From assembly GCA_018268075.1 (NCBI GenBank), contig JAFDXH010000115.1, positions 1-62,196 on the forward strand: DNA of 62,196 bases, in the 5' to 3' direction. Positions within the stretch are counted from its first letter, which is position 1. Each line of letters begins with the position of its first letter. The position numbers and the translations under genes were made by a program. This DNA comes from Bacteroidota bacterium (GTDB lineage Bacteria; Bacteroidota; Bacteroidia; Chitinophagales; Chitinophagaceae). Below the pieces are notes generated by a model. That model was given only the letters and a program-made list of their open reading frames with translations, had not been told where the DNA came from and did not search any database. Below are positions 1-9,232 of this stretch, piece after piece.

Positions 1-1
1 C

Positions 2-3000
2 TCTACTTGGACGGTTACTAATTTATCGGGCACTATCCCTGCCAATGGATATTATTTAATTCAGGAAGCAGCCGGTACTGGCGGAAGTGTTTCTTTGCCT
101 ACCCCAGACGCCATAGGAAGTATTGCAATGTCGGCTACCGCGGGCAAGGTGGCATTGGTAAATACAACAACAGCTTTATCCGGTTGCCCTGCTTCTTCTA
201 ATCCGGCATTAGTTGATCTGGTAGGATTCGGAACAGCTACCTGCTATGAAGGTACAGGCCCTACCCCGGCACCTTCTAATACTACAAGTGTACAGCGCAA
301 AACGCCAGGCTTTGATACGAATCAAAATGCGACAGACTTTGTAACTGGCGCGCCTACACCTTTAAACCACGATGGGCCGGATGTAACACCACCAACCATT
401 TCAACATTATTTCCTGCTAATAGCGCAACTGATGTGGCTACTACCTTCACAGGTACTATTACTTTTAATGAATCAGTTAGTAAAGGCGCTTCAGGTAATA
501 TCGTTATCAAATTATTATCCGACAATTCTGTTGTAGAGAATATTGACATTACAGGTTCTTCAGTTTACACAAGCGGCACCACTGCAAACTTTCCGGTGCA
601 AGGCCTTAGCCTTAATACAGGATATTATATAGAAGTAAGCAATGGTGCATTTACCGACCTCTCTGGGAATGCCTTTGCAGGCATCAGCGGTTCTGGCACA
701 TGGAGTTTTACTACTACAGCTACCCTTCCCCAAGGCTTGCTGGGCACTACTTATAATTTTAATTCATGCAGCGCTACCATACCAGATGGTTTTACTGCAT
801 ACAGTGTAGCTGGAGCTGAAGTTTGGGGTTGCACTACCTTTGGTAGAAACCCAGCAGACTCAGTAAGTGCTGCTGCTTTCGAACATGCAGTACAAATAAA
901 CGGATATAGCAATGGCACCAATCAAACCAATGAAGACTGGCTTATTTCTCCGTCATTTGATTTAACATCAACCAATTATCCATTATTGAATTTTTATAGC
1001 AGAAATGCGTTTAATGGAGCGCCATTGACTTTGAAAGTTTCAACTGACTATGCAGGTACGGGTGATCCATCTCTTGCAACATGGACAGACCTGAATGGCA
1101 AATTCCCTGCTCAGGCAAGCAATGTATGGTCGCCTTCATTGTATATAAATCTCAGCAGTTTTAAATCTGCTCACACCTATTTTGCTTTTGTGTATAGAAG
1201 TACTACAGAAGATGGTGCAAGATGGACATTGGATGATATAACATTATACAACTCTGCTACACCACCGCCTGCATCACTTAGCCTGAATACAAATGGAATT
1301 CAATATGGTTATATACCGGTTAATACGCCAAGCGTTAAAACTTTTCAATTTACAGGCAATGATATTACCGGTTCGGTAAACCTTACGGCTTCAGCAAATT
1401 TCCTTATTTCTAAAACGAATAGCAACTTTACCTCCAGCATAAGCTATACGCAGGCAGAAGCTAATAATGTAAATGAAACTGTGTATGTGCAATTTACTCC
1501 GACTGTAAATAATACTAACTACAATGGAACTGTAATCATCAGCACAGCAGGTGTGAATGATACAACTATAACTCTTACCGGAAATAGTATTAATGATGCT
1601 ATTACTTTGGAAGTAGTAAACTGGAACATGGAATGGTTTGGCACAACCAACCCAACACTTGGACCAGCCGATAAAGACTTGCAGGAAGCAAATGCGAAAA
1701 CCATTACTGCCAGTATCGGCGCTGATCTTTATGCATGCGTAGAGGTAGTAAACGAATCACGCTTCTCCAGCGTAGTGGACAATTTAAATGCTGTATATGG
1801 TGCCAATACTTATGGCTATGTTATTTGCGATTATGGCTCTCATGCCAATCCATTCGAAAGTGGCCATGGATCTGTAGCTTTGGATGCACAAAAGGAAGCT
1901 TTCATTTATAAAAAATCTGTGATAACGCCGATCTCTACATCTGCACTCGTTACTGATGGTGTAAATACAGCAGCAGACCTGAACAATCCAGCTTATAATT
2001 ATTTTTCCAGCGGAAGGTATCCATTTATGATGCTGGCCGATGTAACACTTGGTGGAATTACCAAACAGGTAAGGTTTGTAGCCCTGCATGCTAAGGCCAA
2101 TACTTCGCCTACTACTACCTCATACAACAGAAGAAAATCTGGTGCAGATACATTGAACTACACACTCAATACTTTATATCCTAATGATAATATTGTATTG
2201 TTAGGCGATTTTAATGATGACCTTGACCAGAGCATCACTGCCGGATTTACTACAAGTAGTTATGTAACATTTAATAACGACCCTCAGGACTTTTTCTCCC
2301 CCACGCTGGCACTGAGCCTGGCTGGTAAAAAATCAACAGTTAGTTACAATGATATGATTGATCATGTGGAATTGTCAAATGAAATGTCAGCATATTATAT
2401 GCAGAATTCTGCAGCAGTACTAACAGATGCAGCTTCGTTAGTGGCCAATTACGGTACTACCACATCAGATCATTATCCCGTTTTTACGCGTTATGCATTT
2501 GATGCAACCATTTTGCCTGTAAACTTGGTTTCATTTACTGTAAGCAAACAAAATAGTGCTGCAGTACTTAGCTGGAAAACATCGCAGGAGATCAACAGTA
2601 AATCTTTCATTGTACAAAGAAGCGCTGATAGCCGTAACTGGCAAGCAATAGGCACTGTTTTAGCTAAAGGGAATAATGCATCAGGAAACACATACACCCT
2701 TACCGATGCTCACCCTTTAACAGGCATTAATTATTATCGCTTACAACAGGTAGATAATGATGGAAAGGTTCAATATTCATTAATAAGAAATGTGCTGTTT
2801 GAACTGAAACATGCCGTGATGCTGTCGCCTAATCCTGCAAAAGATTTTGTAACAATAAGTATTGAAAGCCTCAATGGCACTGCATCTGTAGATGTATTGG
2901 ATCTTTCAGGAAAGGCTGTTTACACTACAGTAACCAGTATTCCGGTTTTCAAAATAAACACATCCACATTTGCCCGTGGAAATTATATTATCAGGGTAAA

Positions 3001-3043
3001 AAGTGCTGATGGTGTAACCACTAAACAATTATTAGTTCAATAG
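2..3043 (+). CDS. T9SS-exported multidomain protein with endonuclease/exonuclease/phosphatase domain (5' truncated)
   Basis: The reading frame is open to the left window edge, so the N-terminus and signal peptide are missing. In order I see the end of a lamin-tail-like domain (GYYLIQ, then NATDFVTG), a SbsA-type Ig domain starting DVTPPTI, a jelly-roll segment ending WTLDDITLYN, an Ig-like region, and an endonuclease/exonuclease/phosphatase (EEP) domain with VVNWNMEWFG, the metal-binding Glu in ACVEVVNE, LLGDFNDD and SDHYPVF. A linker (LSWKTSQEIN) precedes the C-terminal T9SS sorting domain, with LSPNPAKD and GNYIIRV. The catalytic motifs are complete, so it is probably an active secreted nuclease or phosphodiesterase; DNA, RNA or phospholipid substrates cannot be told apart. 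Followed by an intrinsic terminator. Confidence 0.85.
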   Translation, partial: STWTVTNLSGTIPANGYYLIQEAAGTGGSVSLPTPDAIGSIAMSATAGKVALVNTTTALSGCPASSNPALVDLVGFGTATCYEGTGPTPAPSNTTSVQRKTPGFDTNQNATDFVTGAPTPLNHDGPDVTPPTISTLFPANSATDVATTFTGTITFNESVSKGASGNIVIKLLSDNSVVENIDITGSSVYTSGTTANFPVQGLSLNTGYYIEVSNGAFTDLSGNAFAGISGSGTWSFTTTATLPQGLLGTTYNFNSCSATIPDGFTAYSVAGAEVWGCTTFGRNPADSVSAAAFEHAVQINGYSNGTNQTNEDWLISPSFDLTSTNYPLLNFYSRNAFNGAPLTLKVSTDYAGTGDPSLATWTDLNGKFPAQASNVWSPSLYINLSSFKSAHTYFAFVYRSTTEDGARWTLDDITLYNSATPPPASLSLNTNGIQYGYIPVNTPSVKTFQFTGNDITGSVNLTASANFLISKTNSNFTSSISYTQAEANNVNETVYVQFTPTVNNTNYNGTVIISTAGVNDTTITLTGNSINDAITLEVVNWNMEWFGTTNPTLGPADKDLQEANAKTITASIGADLYACVEVVNESRFSSVVDNLNAVYGANTYGYVICDYGSHANPFESGHGSVALDAQKEAFIYKKSVITPISTSALVTDGVNTAADLNNPAYNYFSSGRYPFMMLADVTLGGITKQVRFVALHAKANTSPTTTSYNRRKSGADTLNYTLNTLYPNDNIVLLGDFNDDLDQSITAGFTTSSYVTFNNDPQDFFSPTLALSLAGKKSTVSYNDMIDHVELSNEMSAYYMQNSAAVLTDAASLVANYGTTTSDHYPVFTRYAFDATILPVNLVSFTVSKQNSAAVLSWKTSQEINSKSFIVQRSADSRNWQAIGTVLAKGNNASGNTYTLTDAHPLTGINYYRLQQVDNDGKVQYSLIRNVLFELKHAVMLSPNPAKDFVTISIESLNGTASVDVLDLSGKAVYTTVTSIPVFKINTSTFARGNYIIRVKSADGVTTKQLLVQ

Positions 3044-3066
3044 TTTTTAATAAAATCAAAGTGAAG

Positions 3067-3100
3067 AAGTGGCTGTCTCTAAAGAGCGGCCACTTTTTTT
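3067..3100 (+). terminator. Intrinsic terminator after the secreted EEP protein
   Basis: AAGTGGC at 3067-3073 pairs with GCCACTT at 3089-3095, with an inner CTCT/AGAG stem, followed by a run of T. It sits 24 bases after the stop codon. Confidence 0.85.
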
Positions 3101-3193
3101 ATGATCCGTCATTAATCCTTCCTTGTAGATTCAGGTGATAAGCATTTCTCACGCAAAGCGTTTCTTTTCTGGCAGGTATTGCAGGCTGATTCT

Positions 3194-3775
3194 TTATTTG
3201 GAAAATTTGCTTGTTTGCAATATTTTTTCCATCTCAAATTTAGTTACCTCATCTAAAAACAAATAGCTGATTCCAAAATCGAGATTTCTGTATAATTTAG
3301 AAAGAAGCACCATAGTGAATAATAATTTATTATCCACTTTTAATACTACCTGAAACTTATCAAAAGAGAGTCCATCAATAACGGTAGTAGTAGAAACAGA
3401 GTCAATTACGGCATCCGGCATTTTATCAGCAAAGGTTTTATATAGCATAGCCTTCACACCTATAGTAGCCTCTTCATAATTGCCTTCTTTTGCTACATCA
3501 TAAGGGGTGATTGTGGCATTAAAATAATTGAATTGATCCTTAGTAGCACTAATCAAAGTTTTGGTTTGAGATATATCTATCTGCAGATTGTTCGATTCTT
3601 CCATCGCTTTCTTACCCTTCTCATTTATTTTTTCATTTTTTAATGAATCTATAATCACAAAATCTGAAGGCAGGTTTATAGTCCAGCCTACTTCTTTAAA
3701 TGTAAACCTCGTATTCTGCTGTGCATAAGAAATTTTAAAACTCAATAGCAAAAGAAATAAGGGAGCTATTTTCAT
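3194..3775 (-). CDS. Exported protein of unknown function
   Basis: This 193-residue protein opens with a clear Sec signal peptide (MKIAPLFLLLLSFKISYAQ, cleavage likely after the final Ala of the YAQ stretch). The mature part is mixed alpha/beta and lysine-rich, with no motif that I recognise: no cysteines, no metal-binding cluster and no transmembrane segment after the signal. Length and style match the many Bacteroidota periplasmic proteins with no assigned family. It lies between two genes facing different ways: the next minus-strand gene (DUF2807 lipoprotein) is 73 bases upstream, so the two could share a transcript. I do not assign a function. Confidence 0.7.
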   Translation of the reverse strand: MKIAPLFLLLLSFKISYAQQNTRFTFKEVGWTINLPSDFVIIDSLKNEKINEKGKKAMEESNNLQIDISQTKTLISATKDQFNYFNATITPYDVAKEGNYEEATIGVKAMLYKTFADKMPDAVIDSVSTTTVIDGLSFDKFQVVLKVDNKLLFTMVLLSKLYRNLDFGISYLFLDEVTKFEMEKILQTSKFSK

Positions 3776-3848
3776 GAAGAAAGAATTAATAAATAAAATT
3801 GATAACTTTTCTGCTCTTAAAAAATGTTTGCGGAATTACACGTGTTAC

Positions 3849-4568
3849 TTATTTCCCTGCTGTTACTGTGCCACTCCCAGCAATGTGTATTTCAGGGTTC
3901 TGCGGATTGCCATAATAGGTAACATCACCACTGCCTGACACTTTGGTTTTTAGGCTTACGCTGGCATATACCTGAGAGTCGGAGCTACCACTTATTGAAA
4001 GATCAACATTCTCTGCTTTAAGGTTTGCACATTTTATTTCTCCACTACCACTCATTCTGCATTCAAAATTTTTTGTACTGCCTTCAAGATTGATATCACC
4101 AGATCCACTACCGGCAAACTTGATAGTTGGCGCATCTACATTTGCTGTAATATCGCCTGAGCCACTGATCGAAAATGAAATTTCATTGTCACTTTTCAAA
4201 ATCCCATTGCTCTTAACATCTGCAGAACCCGAAATAGATACACTATTAAAAGCAGGTGCTGTTATAGTTACTGTAGCATGGTCGTCATTGATATCATAAT
4301 CATTTTTATAATGAACCACCAATACCCCATTCTTTACCTCTGCCACTACCAATGGAATTAAATTTTCATCATTTTCTACTGAAACATTAAAATCGTTTCC
4401 TTGTATGATCACCAGATTTATAGACCCACTGGTTTTAACGCCTGTAAAGCCCGTGATTTTCCTGTTTTCAGATTTAATATGACCATTCCCTGTCACATAC
4501 CGTCCGCCTGCAATATTACAGCCCGTAAAAATAATGGCAGCGCCTAACAACAACTTATGAATTTGCAT
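3849..4568 (-). CDS. DUF2807 / GIN-domain lipoprotein
   Basis: A 239-residue lipoprotein. The N-terminus has a lipobox (IIFTGC, Cys at residue 17), so it is predicted to be lipid-anchored in the envelope. The rest is the Gly/Ser-rich beta-helical pattern of the putative auto-transporter adhesin head GIN domain (DUF2807): repeated SGSGD, SGSAD and SGSSD turns, with hydrophobic residues every second position, and the FTGVKTSGSINLVI opening typical of the family. Members are common in Bacteroidota, and their role is not established; a surface or adhesion-like role is only a family guess. It is divergent from guaA with 64 bases between the start codons. Confidence 0.85.
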   Translation of the reverse strand: MQIHKLLLGAAIIFTGCNIAGGRYVTGNGHIKSENRKITGFTGVKTSGSINLVIIQGNDFNVSVENDENLIPLVVAEVKNGVLVVHYKNDYDINDDHATVTITAPAFNSVSISGSADVKSNGILKSDNEISFSISGSGDITANVDAPTIKFAGSGSGDINLEGSTKNFECRMSGSGEIKCANLKAENVDLSISGSSDSQVYASVSLKTKVSGSGDVTYYGNPQNPEIHIAGSGTVTAGK

Positions 4569-4617
4569 AATAATATTTTTAGATGTGGTGCAATTTACAA
4601 TCCTTAGTTAATCTTTT

Positions 4618-4625
4618 TACCTTCG
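4618..4625 (+). promoter_or_regulatory. Putative -7 promoter element of guaA
   Basis: TACCTTCG matches the Bacteroidota -7 element TAnnTTYG. It ends only 7 bases before the guaA ATG, implying a very short or absent leader. No clear -33 TTG is seen. Confidence 0.45.
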
Positions 4626-4632
4626 TGCACTT

Positions 4633-6162
4633 ATGATGGAAAAAATAATAATTCTTGATTTTGGGTCACAATATACCCAATTGATCGGAAGAGCCATAAG
4701 AGAGGCTGCAGTATATTGCGAAATCATCCCCTTTAATCAGGAGATTGACTATTCTCAAAATATAAAAGGAATCATACTTTCAGGCTCTCCCTTTTCAGTA
4801 AATGAAACAAATGCACTGAAGGTGGATGTAGAGCGATTAATCAACTTTGCCCCAGTGCTTGGCGTTTGTTATGGCGCTCAGCTATTGGCCAAACATTATG
4901 ATGGGGTTGTAGAAAAAAGTGAAAAAAGAGAGTATGGGAGAGCTATATTGGACATTTTGAATAAAGATGAATTATTTAAAGATATAACTCCCTTTTCGGA
5001 CGTTTGGATGAGCCATAGTGATACAATCACCCGGCTACCTGCATCTTTTTATATAAGTGCAGCCACAGAATCTATTCCTGTTGCGGCATTCGGAAGTAAA
5101 AATTTTAAGTACCCGGTATTTGGCCTTCAGTTTCATCCTGAAGTGTACCATTCTACAGAGGGAAAAAAAATACTACAAAATTTTATAACCTTATGCGGAT
5201 GCCTACGCGACTGGACACCTGCACATTACATTACAGACACTATAGCAAGCTTAAAAGAAAAAATTGGTGACAAGAAAGTAATAATGGCACTAAGCGGTGG
5301 TGTAGATTCTACAGTTGCAGCCACCTTAATACAGCGAGCTATTGGCAATAACCTGTTTGGGATATTTGTAGATAATGGTGTACTACGCAAAAATGAATTT
5401 GAACAGGTAATAGCCTCCTGCAAAAGTGCAGGATTGAATATAAGCGGAGTGGATGCAAGGCAATATTTTTATACTCACCTTGCTGGTAAGGCCGACCCAG
5501 AGGAAAAGCGAAAAATAATCGGTAAAGGATTTATTGAAATATTTGAGCAGGAGGCCAAAAAGATTTCAGGTATTGAATTTCTGGGGCAAGGTACTATTTA
5601 TCCAGATGTGATTGAATCCGTTTCAGTACACGGCCCTTCTGTCACTATAAAATCGCACCATAATGTAGGCGGGTTACCGGAAAAAATGAACCTGCAATTA
5701 GTAGAGCCCTTACGCGCTTTGTTTAAAGATGAAGTAAGAAAAGTAGGCGCCGAATTAGGGCTACCAGCAGAATTATTGAACCGCCACCCTTTTCCCGGGC
5801 CTGGATTGGCTATCCGCATCTTGGGTGAAGTGACTGAAGAAAAAGTTAACCTATTACAAAATGCAGATGCTATTTTTACTCATGCCCTAAAGAAATCAAA
5901 TCTCTATGCAACGATTTGGCAATCTGGTGTTATCTTACTACCTGTAAAAAGTGTAGGTGTAATGGGCGATGAGAGATCTTATGAATTTACAATAGCACTT
6001 AGAGCTGTAAATTCAGTAGATGGGATGACGGCAGACTGGGCGCACCTTCCCTACTCATTTCTTGCAGATGTAAGTAATGAAATCATTAATAATGTAAAAG
6101 GAATCAATAGGGTAGTTTATGATATCAGCAGTAAGCCGCCTGCAACAATTGAATGGGAATAA
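4633..6162 (+). CDS. guaA: GMP synthase (glutamine-hydrolysing)
   Basis: GuaA converts XMP to GMP with ATP and glutamine, the last step of de novo guanine nucleotide synthesis. The 509-residue length is normal. An N-terminal class I amidotransferase domain shows GVCYGAQ (nucleophilic Cys) and QFHPEV (His-Glu); the ATP pyrophosphatase domain starts at ALSGGVDST (P-loop). The C-terminal dimerisation domain has [11 protein letters not shown] and the ending KPPATIEWE, which are diagnostic. Two ATG codons lie in tandem (MMEK); the first is used here. Downstream, a receptor-like gene starts 12 bases after the stop and may be cotranscribed. Confidence 0.98.
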   Translation: MMEKIIILDFGSQYTQLIGRAIREAAVYCEIIPFNQEIDYSQNIKGIILSGSPFSVNETNALKVDVERLINFAPVLGVCYGAQLLAKHYDGVVEKSEKREYGRAILDILNKDELFKDITPFSDVWMSHSDTITRLPASFYISAATESIPVAAFGSKNFKYPVFGLQFHPEVYHSTEGKKILQNFITLCGCLRDWTPAHYITDTIASLKEKIGDKKVIMALSGGVDSTVAATLIQRAIGNNLFGIFVDNGVLRKNEFEQVIASCKSAGLNISGVDARQYFYTHLAGKADPEEKRKIIGKGFIEIFEQEAKKISGIEFLGQGTIYPDVIESVSVHGPSVTIKSHHNVGGLPEKMNLQLVEPLRALFKDEVRKVGAELGLPAELLNRHPFPGPGLAIRILGEVTEEKVNLLQNADAIFTHALKKSNLYATIWQSGVILLPVKSVGVMGDERSYEFTIALRAVNSVDGMTADWAHLPYSFLADVSNEIINNVKGINRVVYDISSKPPATIEWE

Positions 6163-6174
6163 TGTTTTTGAAAA

Positions 6175-7374
6175 ATGAATCTCCATAGACTTATGAAAAT
6201 ATTTTTTTTACCGCTTTATTGTACCCTGTTTTTTTGCACAGCTTTCGGGCAAGACCACGCCAATGATATTAGCACCGCCTCTACAATCAGAGTAGCTGTA
6301 GTAGCGCCCCTCTATATAGATTCTATTTTTACAAAAGGGCAATTAAAAAATTTTCGTTCAATTCCTAAAATTACTATGCCCTCCCTTGATTTTGTACAAG
6401 GCGCCGAGATTGCATTAGACACCATTGACCTTAAAGGCAAGAAAGTAGAGGCTCATATTTTTGATTCCCGATCGTACGACAGGCCACTATCATGGCTTAT
6501 CAAGAATGGCGCACTACAACAAATGGACTTAATCATTGGTGCTGTAAAAGAACCCGAATACAGTGTACTCGCCGATTTTGCAAAACAGAAAAAAATACCC
6601 TTTGTATCCGCAATTTATCCAAATGATGGTGGTATAAAAGACAACCCCTATACGATCATATTGAATTCTACCTTAAAGGCTCATTGCGAAAGTATATTTA
6701 GCTACCTCGTACAAAAACATGGTACTGATAACATCTATTTGGTAAAGAAAAAAAATGATAACCGTATTGATAATTATTTCCGGGAAATAAATGTAGCAGC
6801 GGGTAAAACTCCTCTGCTGAAAATAAAAACAATTATGCTGGATAGCAGCATATCATCCTATGGCCTTGGCGCCCTCGTAGATACTACCAAACCTGTGGTG
6901 ATTATAGGTGCCAGCCTTGATGAAACCTTTTCAATAAAACTGGCCGAAGCTTGTTACCCTTTGAGTAAAACCAATTCTATTACACTTATTGGCATGCCCA
7001 ATTGGGATTCTTTTAAAGATTTATATAAGAAAAAATCCTTTCCTGATTTTGCCATCAGATATACTACTCCACATATCTATGCCAAGAAAAATTCCTTTGA
7101 TGATTTCTTAAAAGCTAATTACTTCAAGCTATATCGGACTGACCCAAATGATATGGCTTCAAAAGGTTTTGAAACGATGTACTATTTTCTGAATATTTTA
7201 ATTTCTTACAATAAGGATGTTTTCGCCCATCTGAATGAGGATTCCTTAGCATGCTTTCATGATTTTAATTTCAGGCCTGTATTAAATACCAATAATAAGG
7301 AAATTGACTATTATGAAAACAAACATTTATACATCATGAAGATTATGAATGGAGATAGTTCGTGGGACTGGTAG
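6175..7374 (+). CDS. Exported periplasmic-binding-fold (PBP type 1) protein
   Basis: A 399-residue protein with a Sec signal peptide (CTLFFCTAFGQ) followed by a sequence with the feel of a type 1 periplasmic-binding (ABC amino-acid receptor-like) fold: VAVVAPLYIDS, FVQGAEIALDT, then LIIGAVKEPEYSVLADFAKQ and IPFVSAIYPN. Bacteroidota relatives often carry an N-terminal LysM peptidoglycan-binding domain; none is seen here. There is no ABC permease or ATPase nearby, so a transport role is not supported; ligand sensing or a cell-wall role is possible. The start could also be the ATG at 6193, which would give a shorter, more typical signal peptide. It follows guaA closely. Confidence 0.7.
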   Translation: MNLHRLMKIFFLPLYCTLFFCTAFGQDHANDISTASTIRVAVVAPLYIDSIFTKGQLKNFRSIPKITMPSLDFVQGAEIALDTIDLKGKKVEAHIFDSRSYDRPLSWLIKNGALQQMDLIIGAVKEPEYSVLADFAKQKKIPFVSAIYPNDGGIKDNPYTIILNSTLKAHCESIFSYLVQKHGTDNIYLVKKKNDNRIDNYFREINVAAGKTPLLKIKTIMLDSSISSYGLGALVDTTKPVVIIGASLDETFSIKLAEACYPLSKTNSITLIGMPNWDSFKDLYKKKSFPDFAIRYTTPHIYAKKNSFDDFLKANYFKLYRTDPNDMASKGFETMYYFLNILISYNKDVFAHLNEDSLACFHDFNFRPVLNTNNKEIDYYENKHLYIMKIMNGDSSWDW

Positions 7375-7407
7375 GTAATAGATCATAATCCAAATACTTT
7401 ATATCCT

Positions 7408-7415
7408 TATCTTCG
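7408..7415 (+). promoter_or_regulatory. Putative -7 promoter element upstream of the dihydroorotase homologue
   Basis: TATCTTCG matches TAnnTTYG and ends 22 bases before the ATG at 7438. No convincing -33 TTG was found. Confidence 0.4.
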
Positions 7416-7437
7416 CCGACAACCATTAATTACATTT

Positions 7438-8694
7438 ATGAAGGTGTTGATAAAAAACGCCGTAATTGTTGCACCGGGAATGCCTTTCCACGGAAAAAAT
7501 TCAGATTTATTAATTGAAGATGGCATTATTTCTAAAATTGCAGAAAGCATTGATACAAATGCCGATCAAGTAATTTCGGAAAACAATCTTCATATTTCTG
7601 CAGGCTGGATGGATTGCTTTGCTGATTTTGGCGAGCCAGGAGGAGAGTATAGAGAAACCATAGCCCATGGCCTTAAAGCAGCGGCATCAGGCGGTTTCAC
7701 CTCTGTAATGCTGATACCAGATACCAGTCCCGTAATGGACAACAAAAGTCAGGTAGAATATTTAATACAAAAAAGCACTGAATCCCCGGTAGATGTATAT
7801 CCTATAGCAGCAGTTACTAAAGGGCTAAAAGGCAAGGAATTGAATGAGATGTATGAACTTTTTACAACAGGCGCCATCGCTTTCTCCGATGGGTTTCAGC
7901 CAATTCAAACATCAGGTATATTACAAAAAGCCTTGCAGTATGTATTACCATTTAATGGCACCATTATACAATTGCCTAACGATGAAACGATTGGCAAACA
8001 TGGATTGGTAAATGAAGGAGTTTATTCTACCCGCCTTGGGCTTTCCGGCAAACCGGCTTTATCAGAAGAATTAATGGTGGCCAGAGATATAGAATTATTA
8101 AGATACACCCACTCTGCATTGCATTTTACGGGCATTACTACTAGAAAATCATTAGAGCTAATTGTAGCGGCTAAAAAAGATAATCTTCGTGTAAGCTGCT
8201 CTGTTACCCCTTATCATTTATACTTTATTGATGAAGATATTGCAGACTATGATACCAATCTGAAAGTGAACCCGCCTTTGCGTACTGCAGATGACAGACA
8301 GGCGCTAAGAGAGGGCGTAATAAAAGGCGATATAGACTTCATATCGAGCCATCACCAACCATGGGACTGGGATCATAAAGTGTGTGAATTTGATAAGGCA
8401 GCCTTTGGTATGGAAGGTTTAGAATCTGTATTTGGTGCTTCTTGCGCCTGTGGTATCACCGCAGATGATTTTATAAAAATGCAGACAGAAAACGTTCGCC
8501 ATGTTTTCAACTTACCAGTACCACTGATTGCAGAAGGTGAAAAAGCCAACCTTACGTTATTTGCACCAGATCAAGAGTTGGTATTTGCAGATAAAAATAT
8601 CCTTTCTAAAAGCCGGAACAATGCCTTTATCGGGAAAACCCTTCATGGAAAAGTGTTTGGGATAATTAATAAAGACAGGTTATTTTTGACTTAA
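7438..8694 (+). CDS. Dihydroorotase/amidohydrolase homologue lacking catalytic residues
   Basis: A full-length (418 residues) member of the dihydroorotase/allantoinase branch of amidohydrolases, with recognisable landmarks: GWMDCFADFGEPG, LIPDTSPVMDN, VTPYHLYFIDED and FGMEGLES. But the metal and catalytic positions are changed. The HxH of strand 1 reads FAD (61-63), the HxED region reads QLPND, the later His (HxST region) is Gly232, and the DHAPH motif reads HHQPW, placing His305 at the catalytic Asp position. I expect no dihydroorotase activity; compare the inactive PyrC-prime subunits that support aspartate transcarbamoylase in some bacteria. It is followed closely by DUF4199 and glycosyltransferase genes. 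Automatic annotation would probably call it pyrC. Confidence 0.85.
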   Translation: MKVLIKNAVIVAPGMPFHGKNSDLLIEDGIISKIAESIDTNADQVISENNLHISAGWMDCFADFGEPGGEYRETIAHGLKAAASGGFTSVMLIPDTSPVMDNKSQVEYLIQKSTESPVDVYPIAAVTKGLKGKELNEMYELFTTGAIAFSDGFQPIQTSGILQKALQYVLPFNGTIIQLPNDETIGKHGLVNEGVYSTRLGLSGKPALSEELMVARDIELLRYTHSALHFTGITTRKSLELIVAAKKDNLRVSCSVTPYHLYFIDEDIADYDTNLKVNPPLRTADDRQALREGVIKGDIDFISSHHQPWDWDHKVCEFDKAAFGMEGLESVFGASCACGITADDFIKMQTENVRHVFNLPVPLIAEGEKANLTLFAPDQELVFADKNILSKSRNNAFIGKTLHGKVFGIINKDRLFLT

Positions 8695-8704
8695 AATGTT
8701 TATC

Positions 8705-9232
8705 ATGGAAAAAACAATAACACCGGTATCCACAAAGGGAGTTCTAATTGCCCTTTTATTAATAATTCTGGCATTAGCCACTTTTTTTCTTGACTTGAAA
8801 AAAAACAGCCCAATTCAATGGTTGAGTTATGTAATCTTTATTGGAGGTATCATTTGGTCTATCACGTCCTATGGCAAGCAGATAAATTATAATGCCACCT
8901 TCGGAAATTATTTTGCCCATGGATTTAAAGTCTCAGCTTTGATAACAGCTTTCATGATAATTTTTATCATTGTTTTCATTGTATTGTTTCCTGACTTTAA
9001 AGAAAAGGCAATGGATGAAGCAAGAAAGGCAATGGCAGAAAAAAATAATTTAACTGAAGAACAAATAAATCAGGCATTAGACATCAGTAAAAAGTTTTTT
9101 ATGGTATTTGCAGTTGGCGGTACACTACTTGGCTATCTTATAGCAGGGGCCATAGTTTCATTGATAGGCGCTGCTGTTACCAAAAAACAACCCAACCAAT
9201 TTTCAAGCGACATTAATACTATTGGCCAATAA
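8705..9232 (+). CDS. DUF4199 family membrane protein
   Basis: About 175 residues with four predicted membrane segments: two near the N-terminus (GVLIALLLIILALATFF and LSYVIFIGGIIWSI), one at ALITAFMIIFIIVFIV, and one at the C-terminal end (GGTLLGYLIAGAIVSLIG). A Lys/Glu-rich amphipathic stretch (KEKAMDEARKAM) lies between the third and fourth. This pattern is that of DUF4199, a Bacteroidota family of unknown function. I use the ATG at 8705 (MEKTITP); an in-frame ATG at 8696 is possible. The TAATG overlap with the next gene indicates translational coupling with the glycosyltransferase, so a helper role in membrane glycosylation is plausible. Confidence 0.8.
   Translation: MEKTITPVSTKGVLIALLLIILALATFFLDLKKNSPIQWLSYVIFIGGIIWSITSYGKQINYNATFGNYFAHGFKVSALITAFMIIFIIVFIVLFPDFKEKAMDEARKAMAEKNNLTEEQINQALDISKKFFMVFAVGGTLLGYLIAGAIVSLIGAAVTKKQPNQFSSDINTIGQ

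Noticed and set aside
1784-2089. Minus-strand frame inside the secreted EEP protein gene
   Set aside because: Antisense to a clear coding gene, with cysteine- and isoleucine-rich translation typical of shadow frames.
4633-6162. Possible guanine riboswitch before guaA
   Set aside because: The divergent spacer is only 64 bases and the putative promoter sits 7 bases from the ATG, so no room for an aptamer.
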